Shown: positions 32,525 through 40,500 of the stretch, piece after piece | Position numbering within the stretch: the first letter of the stretch is position 1 | Layout: each line of letters starts with the position of its first letter | Source of the DNA: Nocardioidaceae bacterium | GTDB lineage: Bacteria; Actinomycetota; Actinomycetes; Propionibacteriales; Nocardioidaceae | Assembly (NCBI GenBank): GCA_017744365.1 | Contig: JAGIBL010000002.1 | Location: forward strand, 558,001 to 622,000 | Reading direction: 5' to 3' | DNA: 64,000 nt | Made by a program: the position numbers and the translations under genes | Notes under the pieces: model-generated | Told to the model about the DNA's origin: nothing | Database searches by the model: none | Seen by the model: only the letters and a program-made list of their open reading frames with translations

Positions 32525-33757
32525 ATGGACGACTGCTGCGAGGAGTACGCCGGCCTGTCCCGACGCGGCCTGCTGCGCGGGGCGCTCGGCGTGGCCGGCG
32601 TCAGCGCGGCCACGTCGATGTTCGGCGCCACCTTCCTGCAGACCGCGTACGGCGCCACCCGGCCCGTCCCGCGGGTGCTGGTGCTGCTCTCGCTGCGCGG
32701 GGCGGCCGACGGGCTCTCGCTGGTGGTGCCACACGGCGACCCGGCCTACTACGCCGCCCGGCCGCGGATCGCGGTGCCGGCCGCGAACCTGCTCGCCAAG
32801 GACGCGTTCTTCGGCCTGCACCCCCGGCTGGCGCCGCTGCTGCCGCTGTGGAACGCCGGCAAGGTCGCCGCGATCCACGCCACCGGGCAGCCGGTGGTGA
32901 ACCGGTCGCACTTCGACGCGATGGAGAAGCTCGAGGACGCCAACCCGGGCTCGAGCCAGCGGGTCGGCTGGATCAACCGGCTGGTCGGGCGCGACGGCTA
33001 CCACCACCCGCTGCAGGCGGTCGGGTTCGGGATGTCCTCGCCGATCGGCGCGCTCTACGGCCCGGAGCCGACCGTGACCGCGACCTCGATGGACGCGATC
33101 GCGCTGAGCGGGGCCGATGCCCGCGGACGTCGTACGTCATCGATCCGGACGCTGTGGGGCACCGCCGGCGGCCCGCTCGGCAGCGGCGCCCGGTCCGCGC
33201 TGGCCACCATCGCCGACTTCGCGCCGGCCAAGCGGGTGCCCGCGCGGGGCGGCTACGCGAACGACGACCTCGGCAGCGCGCTCTCCTCGGCCGCGCGCAC
33301 GATCAAGGCGAACATCGGCGCCGAGGTGATCGCGGTCGACCACGACGGCGGCTGGGACATGCACACCGACCTGGGCACCCTGGACCGCGGCCGGATGATC
33401 GGCGCCGCCGGCTCGCTGGCGACCTCGCTGGCAGCGTTCTTCGCCGACCTGGGCACCTGGGCTAGCCGGGTCACCGTGGTGACCGTCTCGGAGTTCGGCC
33501 GCCGGGTGAAGGAGAACGGCAACCAGGGCCTCGACCACGGCTACGGCAACGTGATGCTCGTGCTCGGCGCCGGCGTCAAGGGCGGCTACTACGGCTCCTG
33601 GCCGGGGCTGACCAACAGCCTGGACGCCGACCTGCCCGTGACCACCGACTACCGCAGCGTGCTCGCCGAGGTGGTGAGCAAGCGGCTGGGCGCCTCGACC
33701 GCGCAGGTGTTCCCGGGCTTCGCACCCGAGCCGGTCGGCGCCGTCCTCAGCACGTGA
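32525..33757 (+). CDS. DUF1501 family protein with Tat signal
   Basis: This 410-residue protein has a twin-arginine signal SRRGLLRG (residues 12-19) followed by a hydrophobic stretch, so it is exported folded. The DUF1501 domain follows, related to the alkaline phosphatase/sulfatase fold (segments VLLSLRGAADGLSLVVPHGD and DHGYGNVMLVLG). The partner DUF1800 gene lies just upstream. A GTG at 32516 overlapping the previous stop would add three residues; the ATG at 32525 has GAGGTGAG at a better distance. Substrate unknown. Confidence 0.9.
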   Translation: MDDCCEEYAGLSRRGLLRGALGVAGVSAATSMFGATFLQTAYGATRPVPRVLVLLSLRGAADGLSLVVPHGDPAYYAARPRIAVPAANLLAKDAFFGLHPRLAPLLPLWNAGKVAAIHATGQPVVNRSHFDAMEKLEDANPGSSQRVGWINRLVGRDGYHHPLQAVGFGMSSPIGALYGPEPTVTATSMDAIALSGADARGRRTSSIRTLWGTAGGPLGSGARSALATIADFAPAKRVPARGGYANDDLGSALSSAARTIKANIGAEVIAVDHDGGWDMHTDLGTLDRGRMIGAAGSLATSLAAFFADLGTWASRVTVVTVSEFGRRVKENGNQGLDHGYGNVMLVLGAGVKGGYYGSWPGLTNSLDADLPVTTDYRSVLAEVVSKRLGASTAQVFPGFAPEPVGAVLST

Positions 33758-33779
33758 ACGGCATCACGTCGCCATGAAT

Positions 33780-33793
33780 TGAAACTCGTTCTA
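33780..33793. promoter_or_regulatory. KstR-like operator (full consensus)
   Basis: TGAAACTCGTTCTA fits TnnAACnnGTTnnA. It overlaps the -10-like TAGGGT at 33792-33797, so a bound repressor would block the promoter of the thioesterase-like gene. Confidence 0.65.
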
Positions 33794-33797
33794 GGGT
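33792..33797 (+). promoter_or_regulatory. Candidate -10 box (TAGGGT), leaderless start
   Basis: TAGGGT, then 7 bases, then the ATG at 33805: the same geometry as at 1355. No ribosome binding site is visible. Confidence 0.45.
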
Positions 33798-33804
33798 GAC
33801 CGGC

Positions 33805-34485
33805 ATGAGCCGAGCGCCCTTCGAGTACCGCACCGTCGACATGACCGACGAGGAGTTCGCCGACGAGCAGGCGGTCTACGGCGGGCTCACCCAGGCGCTG
33901 CGCCGGCTCGGCGAGGCCTCGTTGCGGACCACCGTCGACGCCGAGACGGTGCGTCTCGTGACCGCGCAGGTCGAGGAGATGGCGGAGAAGCTCGAGACCG
34001 CGATGATCCCCGGGAACTTCGGCGTCGTGGTGACCACCAGCGGGCACGTGCGCGGCTACGGCAACGCGGTGGTTGGGCTGCGCAACCCGGTGGCACCGCC
34101 GCTGAGGATCGTCCAGGACCGCGACGAGGGCTCGGCGTCCTCGGCGTTCGTGCTGAGCCCGCTCTACGAGGGCCCGCCCGGCAAGGTGCACGGCGGCGTC
34201 GCCGCGCTGGTGCTGGACCAGGTCTTCGGCGAGGCCGCCGCGGCCGGCGGGTCGCCCGGGATGACCGGCACGCTGACCCTGCGCTACCGCAAGCCCACCG
34301 CGCTCGGGCACTGCTCGGCCAAGGCGTGGGTGGACCGCCGCGACGGGATCAAGACGGTCGTGAAGGGCTGGCTCAAGGACGCCGAGGGCGAGGTCACCGT
34401 CGAGGCCGAGGGCCTGTTCATCCTGCCCCGCTGGGCGCGCGAGCAGCTGGCCGAGTCCGGCGAGGCGCCGCCGCAGTACGAGTGA
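33805..34485 (+). CDS. Hotdog-fold thioesterase (PaaI/acyl-CoA thioesterase-like)
   Basis: This 226-residue protein has a C-terminal hotdog domain (about 115-215) with the family stretch GPPGKVHGGVAALVLDQVFG, where HGG precedes the central helix as in PaaI/THEM4-like thioesterases. It probably hydrolyses an acyl-CoA. The N-terminal ~100 residues are helical and less recognisable. The ATG at 33805 is preferred for the -10 spacing; a GTG at 33796 is in frame. A KstR-like operator overlaps the promoter, which suggests a role in sterol or fatty acyl degradation. It converges on the NADH dehydrogenase gene, with 2 bases between stops. Confidence 0.85.
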   Translation: MSRAPFEYRTVDMTDEEFADEQAVYGGLTQALRRLGEASLRTTVDAETVRLVTAQVEEMAEKLETAMIPGNFGVVVTTSGHVRGYGNAVVGLRNPVAPPLRIVQDRDEGSASSAFVLSPLYEGPPGKVHGGVAALVLDQVFGEAAAAGGSPGMTGTLTLRYRKPTALGHCSAKAWVDRRDGIKTVVKGWLKDAEGEVTVEAEGLFILPRWAREQLAESGEAPPQYE

Positions 34486-34487
34486 AC

Positions 34488-35948
34488 CTACGCGTCCGCG
34501 CGGCCGCGGGCGCCACTGTCGGTGAGCCGCACCTCTTCGAGCGCCTGCGCCTCCAGCTCCTCCCGGGTCCGGCCCGGCTCGCTGACGAGCTCCTGCGCAC
34601 CCAGGTCGAGGCGCTTGAGCGCGGCGCGGGCGAAGATCTGCTGCTCGGTGGCGGTCCGCTCCGAGCGGTCGTTGGCCACGAACGTGACCAGCCAGTGCAG
34701 CAGCGCGGTCACCTGGTTCTTGAACCCGGTGATGTAGAAGAGGTGCACCGCCAGCCACATCACCCAGGCCAGGAAGCCGGTGATCCGGAGCTTGCCGACG
34801 GTGGCCACCGCGCCGAAGCGCGAGATCGTCGCCATGCTGCCCTTGTCGAAGTACTTGAACGGCGGGTGCGGTGCCTTCCCGCGCAGCCGGCCGTCGATCT
34901 CCTTGGCGGCGTACCGGGCGCCCTGGATCGCCACCTGCGCGACACCGGGGAGGTTGTCCAGGGCGGCCATGTCGCCGACCACGAAGACCTCGGGGTGCCC
35001 GGGCAGGGTCAGGTCCGGGTTGACCGCGATCCGGCCGGCCCGGTCCAGCTGCGCGCCGGTCTGCTCGGAGAGGGTGCGGCCCAGCGGGCTGGCCTGGACA
35101 CCGGCCGCCCACACCTTGGTGACCGCCTCGATCCGGGTGCGGTTCCCGGCCTTGTCCTGGACCTCGAGGCCGCGCTCGTCGACCGCGACCACCATCGAGC
35201 CGAGCAGCACCTCGACGCCGATCCGCTCCAGCTTCTCCTGGGTCCAGCGGCCGAGCTTGGCACCGAACGGCGGCAGCACCTGACCGGCGGCGTCGACCAG
35301 GATCACCCGGGCCTTGCGGGTGTTGATCGCGCGGAAGTCGCGCTTGAGGGTCTTGTGCGCCAGCTCGGCGATCTGGCCGGCCATCTCCACCCCGGTCGGG
35401 CCGGCGCCGACCACGACGAAGGTGAGCAGGTGGTCGACGTTGCGACCGGAGGCGGCGAAGAGCTCGGCCAGCTCGAAGGCGCCGAAGATCCGGCCGCGCA
35501 GCTCGAGCGCGTCGTCGATGCTCTTCATGCCCGGCGCGAACTCGGCGAACTGGTCGTTGCCGAAGTAGGACTGGCCGGCGCCCGCGGCCACGATCAGCGA
35601 GTCGTACGGCGTCACCAGCTGGCGCCCGAGCACGTGTGAGGTGACGGTGCGCTCGTCCAGGTCGATGCCGGTGACGTCGCCGAGCAGCACGGTCGCGTTC
35701 TTCTGCTTGGCCAGCACCTCGCGCGTCGGCGGCGCGATCTCGCCCTCGGAGAGGATGCCGGTCGCCACCTGGTAGAGCAGCGGCTGGAACAGGTGGTGGG
35801 TGGTCTTCGCGATCATCGTCACGTCGACGTCGGCACGGCTCAGGGCCTTGGTCCCGAACAGGCCTCCGAAGCCGGAGCCGACCACCACCACGCGGTGACG
35901 CTGCGTGGGACTGGTCGGGGTGGGACTGGTCGCAGCCTTCTCAGCCAT
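34488..35948 (-). CDS. ndh: Type II NADH dehydrogenase (NDH-2 family)
   Basis: This 486-residue protein has FAD-binding GSGFGG (residues 24-29), NAD-binding VVGAGPTGVEMAGQIAEL near residue 175, and the AWVMWLAVHLFYI C-terminal hydrophobic segment that attaches NDH-2 to the membrane. It passes electrons from NADH to menaquinone without proton pumping. The ATG at 35948 was chosen; the first ~17 residues are a Ser/Thr/Pro-rich extension. It is a single gene, and the 155 bases before it separate it from the divergent HATPase gene. Confidence 0.9.
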   Translation of the reverse strand: MAEKAATSPTPTSPTQRHRVVVVGSGFGGLFGTKALSRADVDVTMIAKTTHHLFQPLLYQVATGILSEGEIAPPTREVLAKQKNATVLLGDVTGIDLDERTVTSHVLGRQLVTPYDSLIVAAGAGQSYFGNDQFAEFAPGMKSIDDALELRGRIFGAFELAELFAASGRNVDHLLTFVVVGAGPTGVEMAGQIAELAHKTLKRDFRAINTRKARVILVDAAGQVLPPFGAKLGRWTQEKLERIGVEVLLGSMVVAVDERGLEVQDKAGNRTRIEAVTKVWAAGVQASPLGRTLSEQTGAQLDRAGRIAVNPDLTLPGHPEVFVVGDMAALDNLPGVAQVAIQGARYAAKEIDGRLRGKAPHPPFKYFDKGSMATISRFGAVATVGKLRITGFLAWVMWLAVHLFYITGFKNQVTALLHWLVTFVANDRSERTATEQQIFARAALKRLDLGAQELVSEPGRTREELEAQALEEVRLTDSGARGRADA

Positions 35949-36103
35949 GTCTCCATTCTCCCGAACCGGCGCTCGCGACCACAATTGAGCGTGCGTCTCG
36001 TCGGTCACACGTCCGCCGGTACCCGTGTGGTTTGATTCCAACGGTGGGCTGGAGGTGAGCCGGCCCACGCCCCGCCCCAGAGTTCTCCCCAGGAGTTCGC
36101 CCA

Positions 36104-37057
36104 GTGCCCTGGAGACAGCAGACGTTGGCGCTGATCCCGAGTGCGCCGTCGGTTCGGCGTGCCCGCGACTGGGTCGGCACCGTGCTCGAGGAGATGGGCC
36201 GTCCCGAGCTCGTCGACAGCGCCCGCCTCGGCGTCTCCGAGCTCGTCACCAACGCCTTGCTGCACGCGGAGCCGCCCCTCGCCGTCCGGCTTCGCGGCAC
36301 CACCGAGCACCCCCGTGTCGAGGTCTCCGACCAGTCGCTGCGACCGCCGATGCCGCGCCCGCGCGCCGCGGTCGCCCTCGACGACGAGCTCACCTGGACC
36401 ACGACCGGCCGCGGCCTGGACCTGGTCGGCTGCCACGCGGTCGCGTGGGGCGCGGACATCGACCCGCGCGGGATCGGCAAGGTGGTCTGGTTCGAGCCGC
36501 GGCACGAGCCGCGCGACGAGCCGGTCGAGGGCGCGCTGTTCGACATGGACCAGGCGCTGATGGCGTACGGCGGCGAGCTGGCCGACCCGGGCGAGCTGGT
36601 CCGCGTCGACCTGGTCGGCTTCCCGGTCCAGCTCTTCGCGCACCTGCGGCTGATGTTCCACGAGCTGGCCCGCGAGCTGCGGCTGCTCGCGGTGATCGAG
36701 CCCGGCAACCATCCGCTCGCCGAGGAGTACGCCACGCTGTTCGTCCAGGTCGAGCACGAGCGCCGGCAGGTGCGCGGGCTGGAGGTGCTGGAGAAGGCGA
36801 CCGCGGCCGGCTTCGAGACCGTCGACCTGCACTACCGGGTGCCCCCGACCGCGCCGGCCACGATGGCCCGGGTCGCCGACGTGCTGCGCCGGATCGCCCT
36901 GGGCTTCGACCAGACGCTGATCTCGGTGAAGCCGTCCGGCGAGCTGCGCGCGCTGCAGGACTGGTACCTCGGCGAGTTCGTCCGGCAAGGCGCCGGCGAG
37001 GCGGCGACCCCGTGGACCGGCCCGGCGCGGCTGGACCGCCGCCGGGACGTCTCGTGA
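36104..37057 (+). CDS. HATPase_c (anti-sigma kinase-like) protein
   Basis: This 317-residue protein has an N-terminal GHKL ATPase domain (about 1-140) with N-box ELVTNALLHA and G2-type TTGRGLDLVGCHA, typical of RsbW-like serine kinases or anti-sigma factors of actinobacteria. The C-terminal ~170 residues are helical and of unknown function, making it longer than a simple RsbW. The GTG start follows CAGGAG. The stop overlaps the first crcB gene (GTGA), so it is cotranslated with the fluoride channel genes; why is not clear. Confidence 0.82.
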   Translation: MPWRQQTLALIPSAPSVRRARDWVGTVLEEMGRPELVDSARLGVSELVTNALLHAEPPLAVRLRGTTEHPRVEVSDQSLRPPMPRPRAAVALDDELTWTTTGRGLDLVGCHAVAWGADIDPRGIGKVVWFEPRHEPRDEPVEGALFDMDQALMAYGGELADPGELVRVDLVGFPVQLFAHLRLMFHELARELRLLAVIEPGNHPLAEEYATLFVQVEHERRQVRGLEVLEKATAAGFETVDLHYRVPPTAPATMARVADVLRRIALGFDQTLISVKPSGELRALQDWYLGEFVRQGAGEAATPWTGPARLDRRRDVS

Positions 37058-37470
37058 CGCGTGCGCGGCTCCCTGTTGCTCTGATCGCGGCTTCGCTCGG
37101 CGGCATCGTCGGCTCGCTGGCCCGGTACGCGATCAGCGACGCGAGCCCGCCCGGCCTCGGCTTCCCCTGGGCGGTCTTCTGGATCAACGTGACCGGGTGC
37201 GCGCTGCTGGCCGCCCTGCCGGCCGTGCCCGTGGTGCGCCGTACGCCGTGGCTGGCGGTGTTCCTGGGCACCGGCGTGCTGGGCGGCTTCACCACGATGT
37301 CGACCGCCTCGGAGCAGACCGTGGTGCTGCTCGACCACGACCGGATCGGGACGGCCCTGAGCTACGCCGGCGGCACCCTGGCCGCCGCGCTGGCCACCGC
37401 CTGGCTGGTCTCGCTCCTCACCACTCCCGAAGCCCGCGCGGAGGTCGAGGACGAGGAGGCTGACGAGTGA
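37054..37470 (+). CDS. crcB: Fluoride channel subunit CrcB/Fluc, first copy
   Basis: This 138-residue protein has four transmembrane helices and the family stretches GGIVGSLARYAIS and GVLGGFTTMSTAS, where the FTTxST motif lines the fluoride pore. Paired crcB genes in Gram-positives form a heterodimer, and the partner follows with a 4-base overlap. The acidic tail is longer than usual. No fluoride riboswitch was found upstream; the gene is coupled to the HATPase gene. Confidence 0.92.
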   Translation: MTRARLPVALIAASLGGIVGSLARYAISDASPPGLGFPWAVFWINVTGCALLAALPAVPVVRRTPWLAVFLGTGVLGGFTTMSTASEQTVVLLDHDRIGTALSYAGGTLAAALATAWLVSLLTTPEARAEVEDEEADE

Positions 37471-37790
37471 CCGCCCTGCTGGTCGCTCTCGGGGCCGCGG
37501 TCGGGGCGCCCCTGCGCCTGCTCGCCGGCCACTACCTCGACCGGACCACGCACTGGGGGACCCTGCTGGTGAACCTGGCCGGCTCCGCCCTCCTCGGCTG
37601 GCTTGTCGGCCACGGGGTCGACGGGAACCCCCTCGCCCTCCTCGGCACCGGCTTCTGCGGCGCCTTCACGACCTACTCGGCGCTGGCCGTGCAGTCGGTC
37701 AACCGCGGCGGGCTCGCGGGGCTGGCGTACGCCGTCGGGACGGTGGTGGGGTGTCTCGGGGTGGCGTGGGTGGGGTATGTACTCGGCTGA
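37467..37790 (+). CDS. crcB: Fluoride channel subunit CrcB/Fluc, second copy
   Basis: This 107-residue protein has four transmembrane helices, with LGAAVGAPLRLLAGHYLD at the start and GFCGAFTTYSALAVQ for the pore motif (FTTYS). It pairs with the first copy to form a fluoride exporter. The GTG start overlaps the previous gene. It ends 5 bases before the first gene of the lower-GC toxin locus, so the right edge of the ordinary backbone lies here. Confidence 0.92.
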   Translation: MTALLVALGAAVGAPLRLLAGHYLDRTTHWGTLLVNLAGSALLGWLVGHGVDGNPLALLGTGFCGAFTTYSALAVQSVNRGGLAGLAYAVGTVVGCLGVAWVGYVLG

Positions 37791-37795
37791 TCGAC

Positions 37796-38242
37796 TCACT
37801 CCCAGGTGGCTGAAAGATCTCCCGCGAGAATGCGGATTGTTCCGCCAGTGAAGACCAACTCATGTGATGCGCCCTTGTCCGTCGGGAGTATCTCGTCAAG
37901 CAGCAAGGACCCGAGCCACCCGACGCCCGGATCACCGGTGTGTTCGACGGTGACCGAAACTGGCGAGGTGTAGATGATTTGCAGCCCGCGGCTGTGCTTG
38001 GAGGCGTTCGGGCTCAGCACCAACTCCGCGCGTTGGGCATTCTCGAGCGCCTTGATCGACTGGAACCACAAGTCCTTGACGCACCTTTCGCTGTGGAAGT
38101 CGTAGTGGTGCGGATCTGTAGCAAACGACGCGGCCCCCGGACCTAGGGATTCAGCCAGTAGGGGGAGCACGTCCAAATACCCGCGTGGGTCCAGCCAGTA
38201 CCCGCGCTGGTCGCCATCCCATCGCACTACTACATACTTCAT
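37796..38242 (-). CDS. Hypothetical protein, probable immunity-type gene
   Basis: This 148-residue soluble protein begins MKYVVVRWDGDQRGYWLDPR. No family was recognised. The ATG at 38242 has GGAGGA about 6 bases upstream, and a longer frame exists but is unsupported. Base composition is lower in GC than the neighbouring fluoride channel genes, and the gene lies on the same strand as, and downstream of, the Rhs gene. I infer an immunity or cassette gene of the polymorphic-toxin locus; it is the last in the row. Confidence 0.62.
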   Translation of the reverse strand: MKYVVVRWDGDQRGYWLDPRGYLDVLPLLAESLGPGAASFATDPHHYDFHSERCVKDLWFQSIKALENAQRAELVLSPNASKHSRGLQIIYTSPVSVTVEHTGDPGVGWLGSLLLDEILPTDKGASHELVFTGGTIRILAGDLSATWE

Positions 38243-38334
38243 CAGCATCCTCCGCTTAGACGAGGTCGCTTCCACTTGTCACCGGTGATGTCTTCTATTC
38301 CCTTAAGTCCGAGGGAATTTCTGAAACTAGGACG

Positions 38335-38412
38335 TCAGGTCATCGCATCGTCCATCTGCCCTGCGACATAGGAGTCGAGTGCACGACGCAGGTCGCGCAA
38401 GGTGAAAGTCAC
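38335..38412 (-). pseudogene. Possible 25-codon remnant
   Basis: A short frame opens with a GTG 8 bases after the preceding stop and reads MTFTLRDLRRALDSYVAGQM, then DDAMT and stop. It looks like the first helix of an immunity-type protein cut short. It could be a truncated cassette or a chance frame. Confidence 0.3.
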
Positions 38413-38419
38413 ACCTGGC

Positions 38420-38623
38420 TCAGTCGCGTCTTGCTGCGGCAAGCTCGAGCCTCTGCAACACCTGGTCAAGAGGTCGGCGCAATTCCACCAGATCCCGGAC
38501 CGCCTCAATGATTTCCTGCCTGTTGGCGATCATCGGAGTCGAGGCCGGCAGGCGAACATCAACAACTCGTGCGGTGCTGTCTCGTACGTCATCAACGCTC
38601 CTCCAGTTGCAGGAGTCGAACAC
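38420..38623 (-). CDS. Small hypothetical protein in the toxin locus
   Basis: This 67-residue frame ends EIIEAVRDLVELRRPLDQVL plus a charged tail, a helical pattern also seen in small proteins of Rhs loci. The start is unclear: the GTG at 38623 has no ribosome binding site, while a GGAGG upstream of an ATG near 38587 drives a different short frame. It may be a shortened gene. It is part of the row downstream of the Rhs gene. Confidence 0.4.
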   Translation of the reverse strand: MFDSCNWRSVDDVRDSTARVVDVRLPASTPMIANRQEIIEAVRDLVELRRPLDQVLQRLELAAARRD

Positions 38624-38676
38624 CGCTCAGGCACGCCCGACACCCTGAGAGGATCTGCCGCGGAGGTCGCCGTCAA

Positions 38677-39009
38677 CTATGCCTGGACCTCCTCGACGTC
38701 CACGGTGGCACAGACGATGGAGATGCCGGCCTCCTCGGACCAGAGCATGATGTCGAGTCTCCTTGACCCGCCTTCGTCCATGAGTTCCTCGTGAACCTCG
38801 GTCACGTCGGCAAAGGTCCAGAGCCCCGGGATCGAGTTCCTGAAGTGAAGGTCGGTCACCGATGTGCAGGTGACCCTGTAGTCGGTGACCTTTCCACCGT
38901 CCACAGCGGTGATGCTGAGCTCACACGTGTGCGACTGCGGATTGAACACAAGTTCAGTGAGCCGACCGCCCCAGAGGTCGTCGGCGCCCATCACGTTCTC
39001 GTGCACCAT
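38677..39009 (-). CDS. Hypothetical protein, probable immunity protein
   Basis: This 110-residue protein is rich in beta-type segments (LTELVFNPQSHTCELSITAV, then DYRVTCTSVTDLHF) and has an acidic C-terminus. These are common properties of small immunity proteins. It has no signal peptide, so it would protect from inside the cell. It lies 3 bases after the stop of the gene at 39013, on the same strand, and looks cotranscribed. No family name can be supported. Confidence 0.6.
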   Translation of the reverse strand: MVHENVMGADDLWGGRLTELVFNPQSHTCELSITAVDGGKVTDYRVTCTSVTDLHFRNSIPGLWTFADVTEVHEELMDEGGSRRLDIMLWSEEAGISIVCATVDVEEVQA

Positions 39010-39012
39010 CTG

Positions 39013-39360
39013 TCATGCACCCGGCCCCCTGAAAGTGGACCGGCGTCGATCCTCGAAGTACGCGCCCAGCAGATCGAACAGGAGATCCATGTGTTCTGCG
39101 TTTTCATCGCTGGTGAACCGTTGCGGATCGGGAAGCGACCCCTCTGGGTGCAACTCCGCCAGCACCAACCATGACCAACCAAGTTCAGGCGGACCGGCAC
39201 CGCGCGAGGCTAACCAGTCGTGAAAGCCAGCAAGGGATTCACCGGTGCCCAATCCGTATCCCGCAACGAAGGCGCTCAATGACACATAGGAAAGAGATGG
39301 AACATACATTCCGGGATGCCGCCGGAGCGTAGGGAGGAAATCTTCTAAGGTTTGGGGCAT
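39013..39360 (-). CDS. Probable immunity protein (PGMYV motif family)
   Basis: This 115-residue protein begins MPQTLEDFLPTLRRHPGMYV and continues with GWSWLVLAELHPEGS. I recognise the LRxRPGMY plus GFxxWL pattern from small proteins next to Rhs and other polymorphic toxins, so immunity is a fair inference. The ATG at 39360 starts at the conserved part; one at 39387 is in frame and would add nine residues, and neither has a clear ribosome binding site. GC content is low for this genome. Confidence 0.6.
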   Translation of the reverse strand: MPQTLEDFLPTLRRHPGMYVPSLSYVSLSAFVAGYGLGTGESLAGFHDWLASRGAGPPELGWSWLVLAELHPEGSLPDPQRFTSDENAEHMDLLFDLLGAYFEDRRRSTFRGPGA

Positions 39361-39462
39361 CTCAGAATCCGAAGTCAATCGCGTCATGGCTGTCAAACAT
39401 CTGCTTGTACTCCCCTCAGGACTTGTTCCAGCACCGAACACCGACCCGCCCGCCGGTCAGCC

Positions 39463-39990
39463 TCAGCGCTCAACCACCCAGTCCATGTATCTCGCCGCGC
39501 GAAGAGCGACATGCCGAAGTTCATCCGGCTGATCGGCAGCGAACTCCAGGAACGCGCTACGCACCATCTTCGGGTCGCCGAGAATCTGGCTCACAAAGTC
39601 AAATGGTCCTGCTACGAGCTTGAAATCGTCCGCGGTGAACAGAACGCACCACGTACCCGTGCTGTCCGACAGAAGAAAATTGATCCCACCCAGTTCGTCA
39701 GAGATGGCCATCAGATCCTCTGCCGTGCTGTTCAATGCATGAGCCTCTCCGTCCACCGCGAGGCTGTCCACGACGACCGCAACGAGCGATGCCGGCAGAC
39801 GCCCGGCGAGGGCATCAGCAAGCGCATGGGCCTCTCCAGCCTCAAGGTGACGCCCGCTTTCCTCGGCCAGCACCCGAGCGCCCGTCGAACTGAGCCACTT
39901 GGCCGACAAATCGCCTTGGCCACTGGTGATTCGACGCCGCAATTCACGCATAGCAGCGAGATCGTCCGGGTCAGAGATTTTGTGAATCAC
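39463..39990 (-). CDS. Hypothetical protein, toxin-locus cassette
   Basis: This 175-residue acidic, mainly helical protein has N-terminus MIHKISDPDDLAAMRELRRR, a middle VVVDSLAVDGEAHALNSTAE, and an aromatic segment near DDFKLVAGPFDF. No family was recognised. The start is a GTG at 39990. It lies in the row of short, lower-GC genes downstream of the Rhs protein, so an immunity role is possible. No signal peptide is present. Confidence 0.55.
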   Translation of the reverse strand: MIHKISDPDDLAAMRELRRRITSGQGDLSAKWLSSTGARVLAEESGRHLEAGEAHALADALAGRLPASLVAVVVDSLAVDGEAHALNSTAEDLMAISDELGGINFLLSDSTGTWCVLFTADDFKLVAGPFDFVSQILGDPKMVRSAFLEFAADQPDELRHVALRAARYMDWVVER

Positions 39991-40099
39991 GACTCATACC
40001 TGATCGAAGAACTCTGTGGGAGCGAAGCAACCGCCGCGCCAGTCGTCGCGAAACTATGGCGGCCGCGAGCAACGCGACAAGGAGCCGCTTCAGCGTCAA
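39971..40099 (-). pseudogene. Possible remnant of a secreted cassette protein
   Basis: A TTG overlapping the previous stop opens a 42-codon frame reading KRLLVALLAAAIVSRRLARR and then unrelated residues. The first part resembles the signal peptide of the gene at 41015 (KRLIALVVAVVLSWL). It may be the decayed 5' end of a similar gene. Confidence 0.3.
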
Positions 40100-40500
40100 G
40101 CCTGTTCCACCTCAGTGCGTCTCATTGCGAAGATGCGGACCGCTTCTGGGTCGCGGCCGACCAGCCGCTCGTAGAAAGCATGGTCGGATGCCCACTCGGG
40201 AAAGGACAGGATCGGATACTGATCCTCGACTCCAAAGCGGAAGTAGCCGACCCTCCAGCTCTCGGGAAGAGCACCGTCAACGACATCAAAGAGCGGTGCG
40301 GGGATCCACGTTGGCCAGTCATGCGCGTCGTCGTCCAACACGTAGTACCAGGCGGTGCCAAGGAATACGGTCACCGCAAAAACTGGGTACGAGCGGCCAA
40401 TGGTCACTGGGAACTCAGTGTCGGAGTTGACTCCCTGGGAGCTGTCACGGCTCGTGGCAGGCAAGGATTCACCGGTGTTCGAGATGCAGCGCACGATCAT
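40096..40500 (-). CDS. Probable immunity protein
   Basis: This 134-residue protein begins MIVRCISNTGESLP and has the aromatic segment TVFLGTAWYYVLDDD followed by PAPLFDVVDGALPESWRVGY. I recognise this layout from a family of small proteins next to bacterial polymorphic toxins. The ATG overlaps the stop of the preceding cassette gene (ATGA), which couples the two as expected for a toxin and its immunity gene. The C-terminal part (FPEWASDHAFYERLV) is helical. It has no signal peptide and is presumably cytoplasmic. Confidence 0.68.
   Translation of the reverse strand: MIVRCISNTGESLPATSRDSSQGVNSDTEFPVTIGRSYPVFAVTVFLGTAWYYVLDDDAHDWPTWIPAPLFDVVDGALPESWRVGYFRFGVEDQYPILSFPEWASDHAFYERLVGRDPEAVRIFAMRRTEVEQA

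Noticed and set aside
36000-36104. Fluoride riboswitch upstream of the crcB operon
   Set aside because: No sequence matching the conserved core was seen before the HATPase gene or the first crcB.
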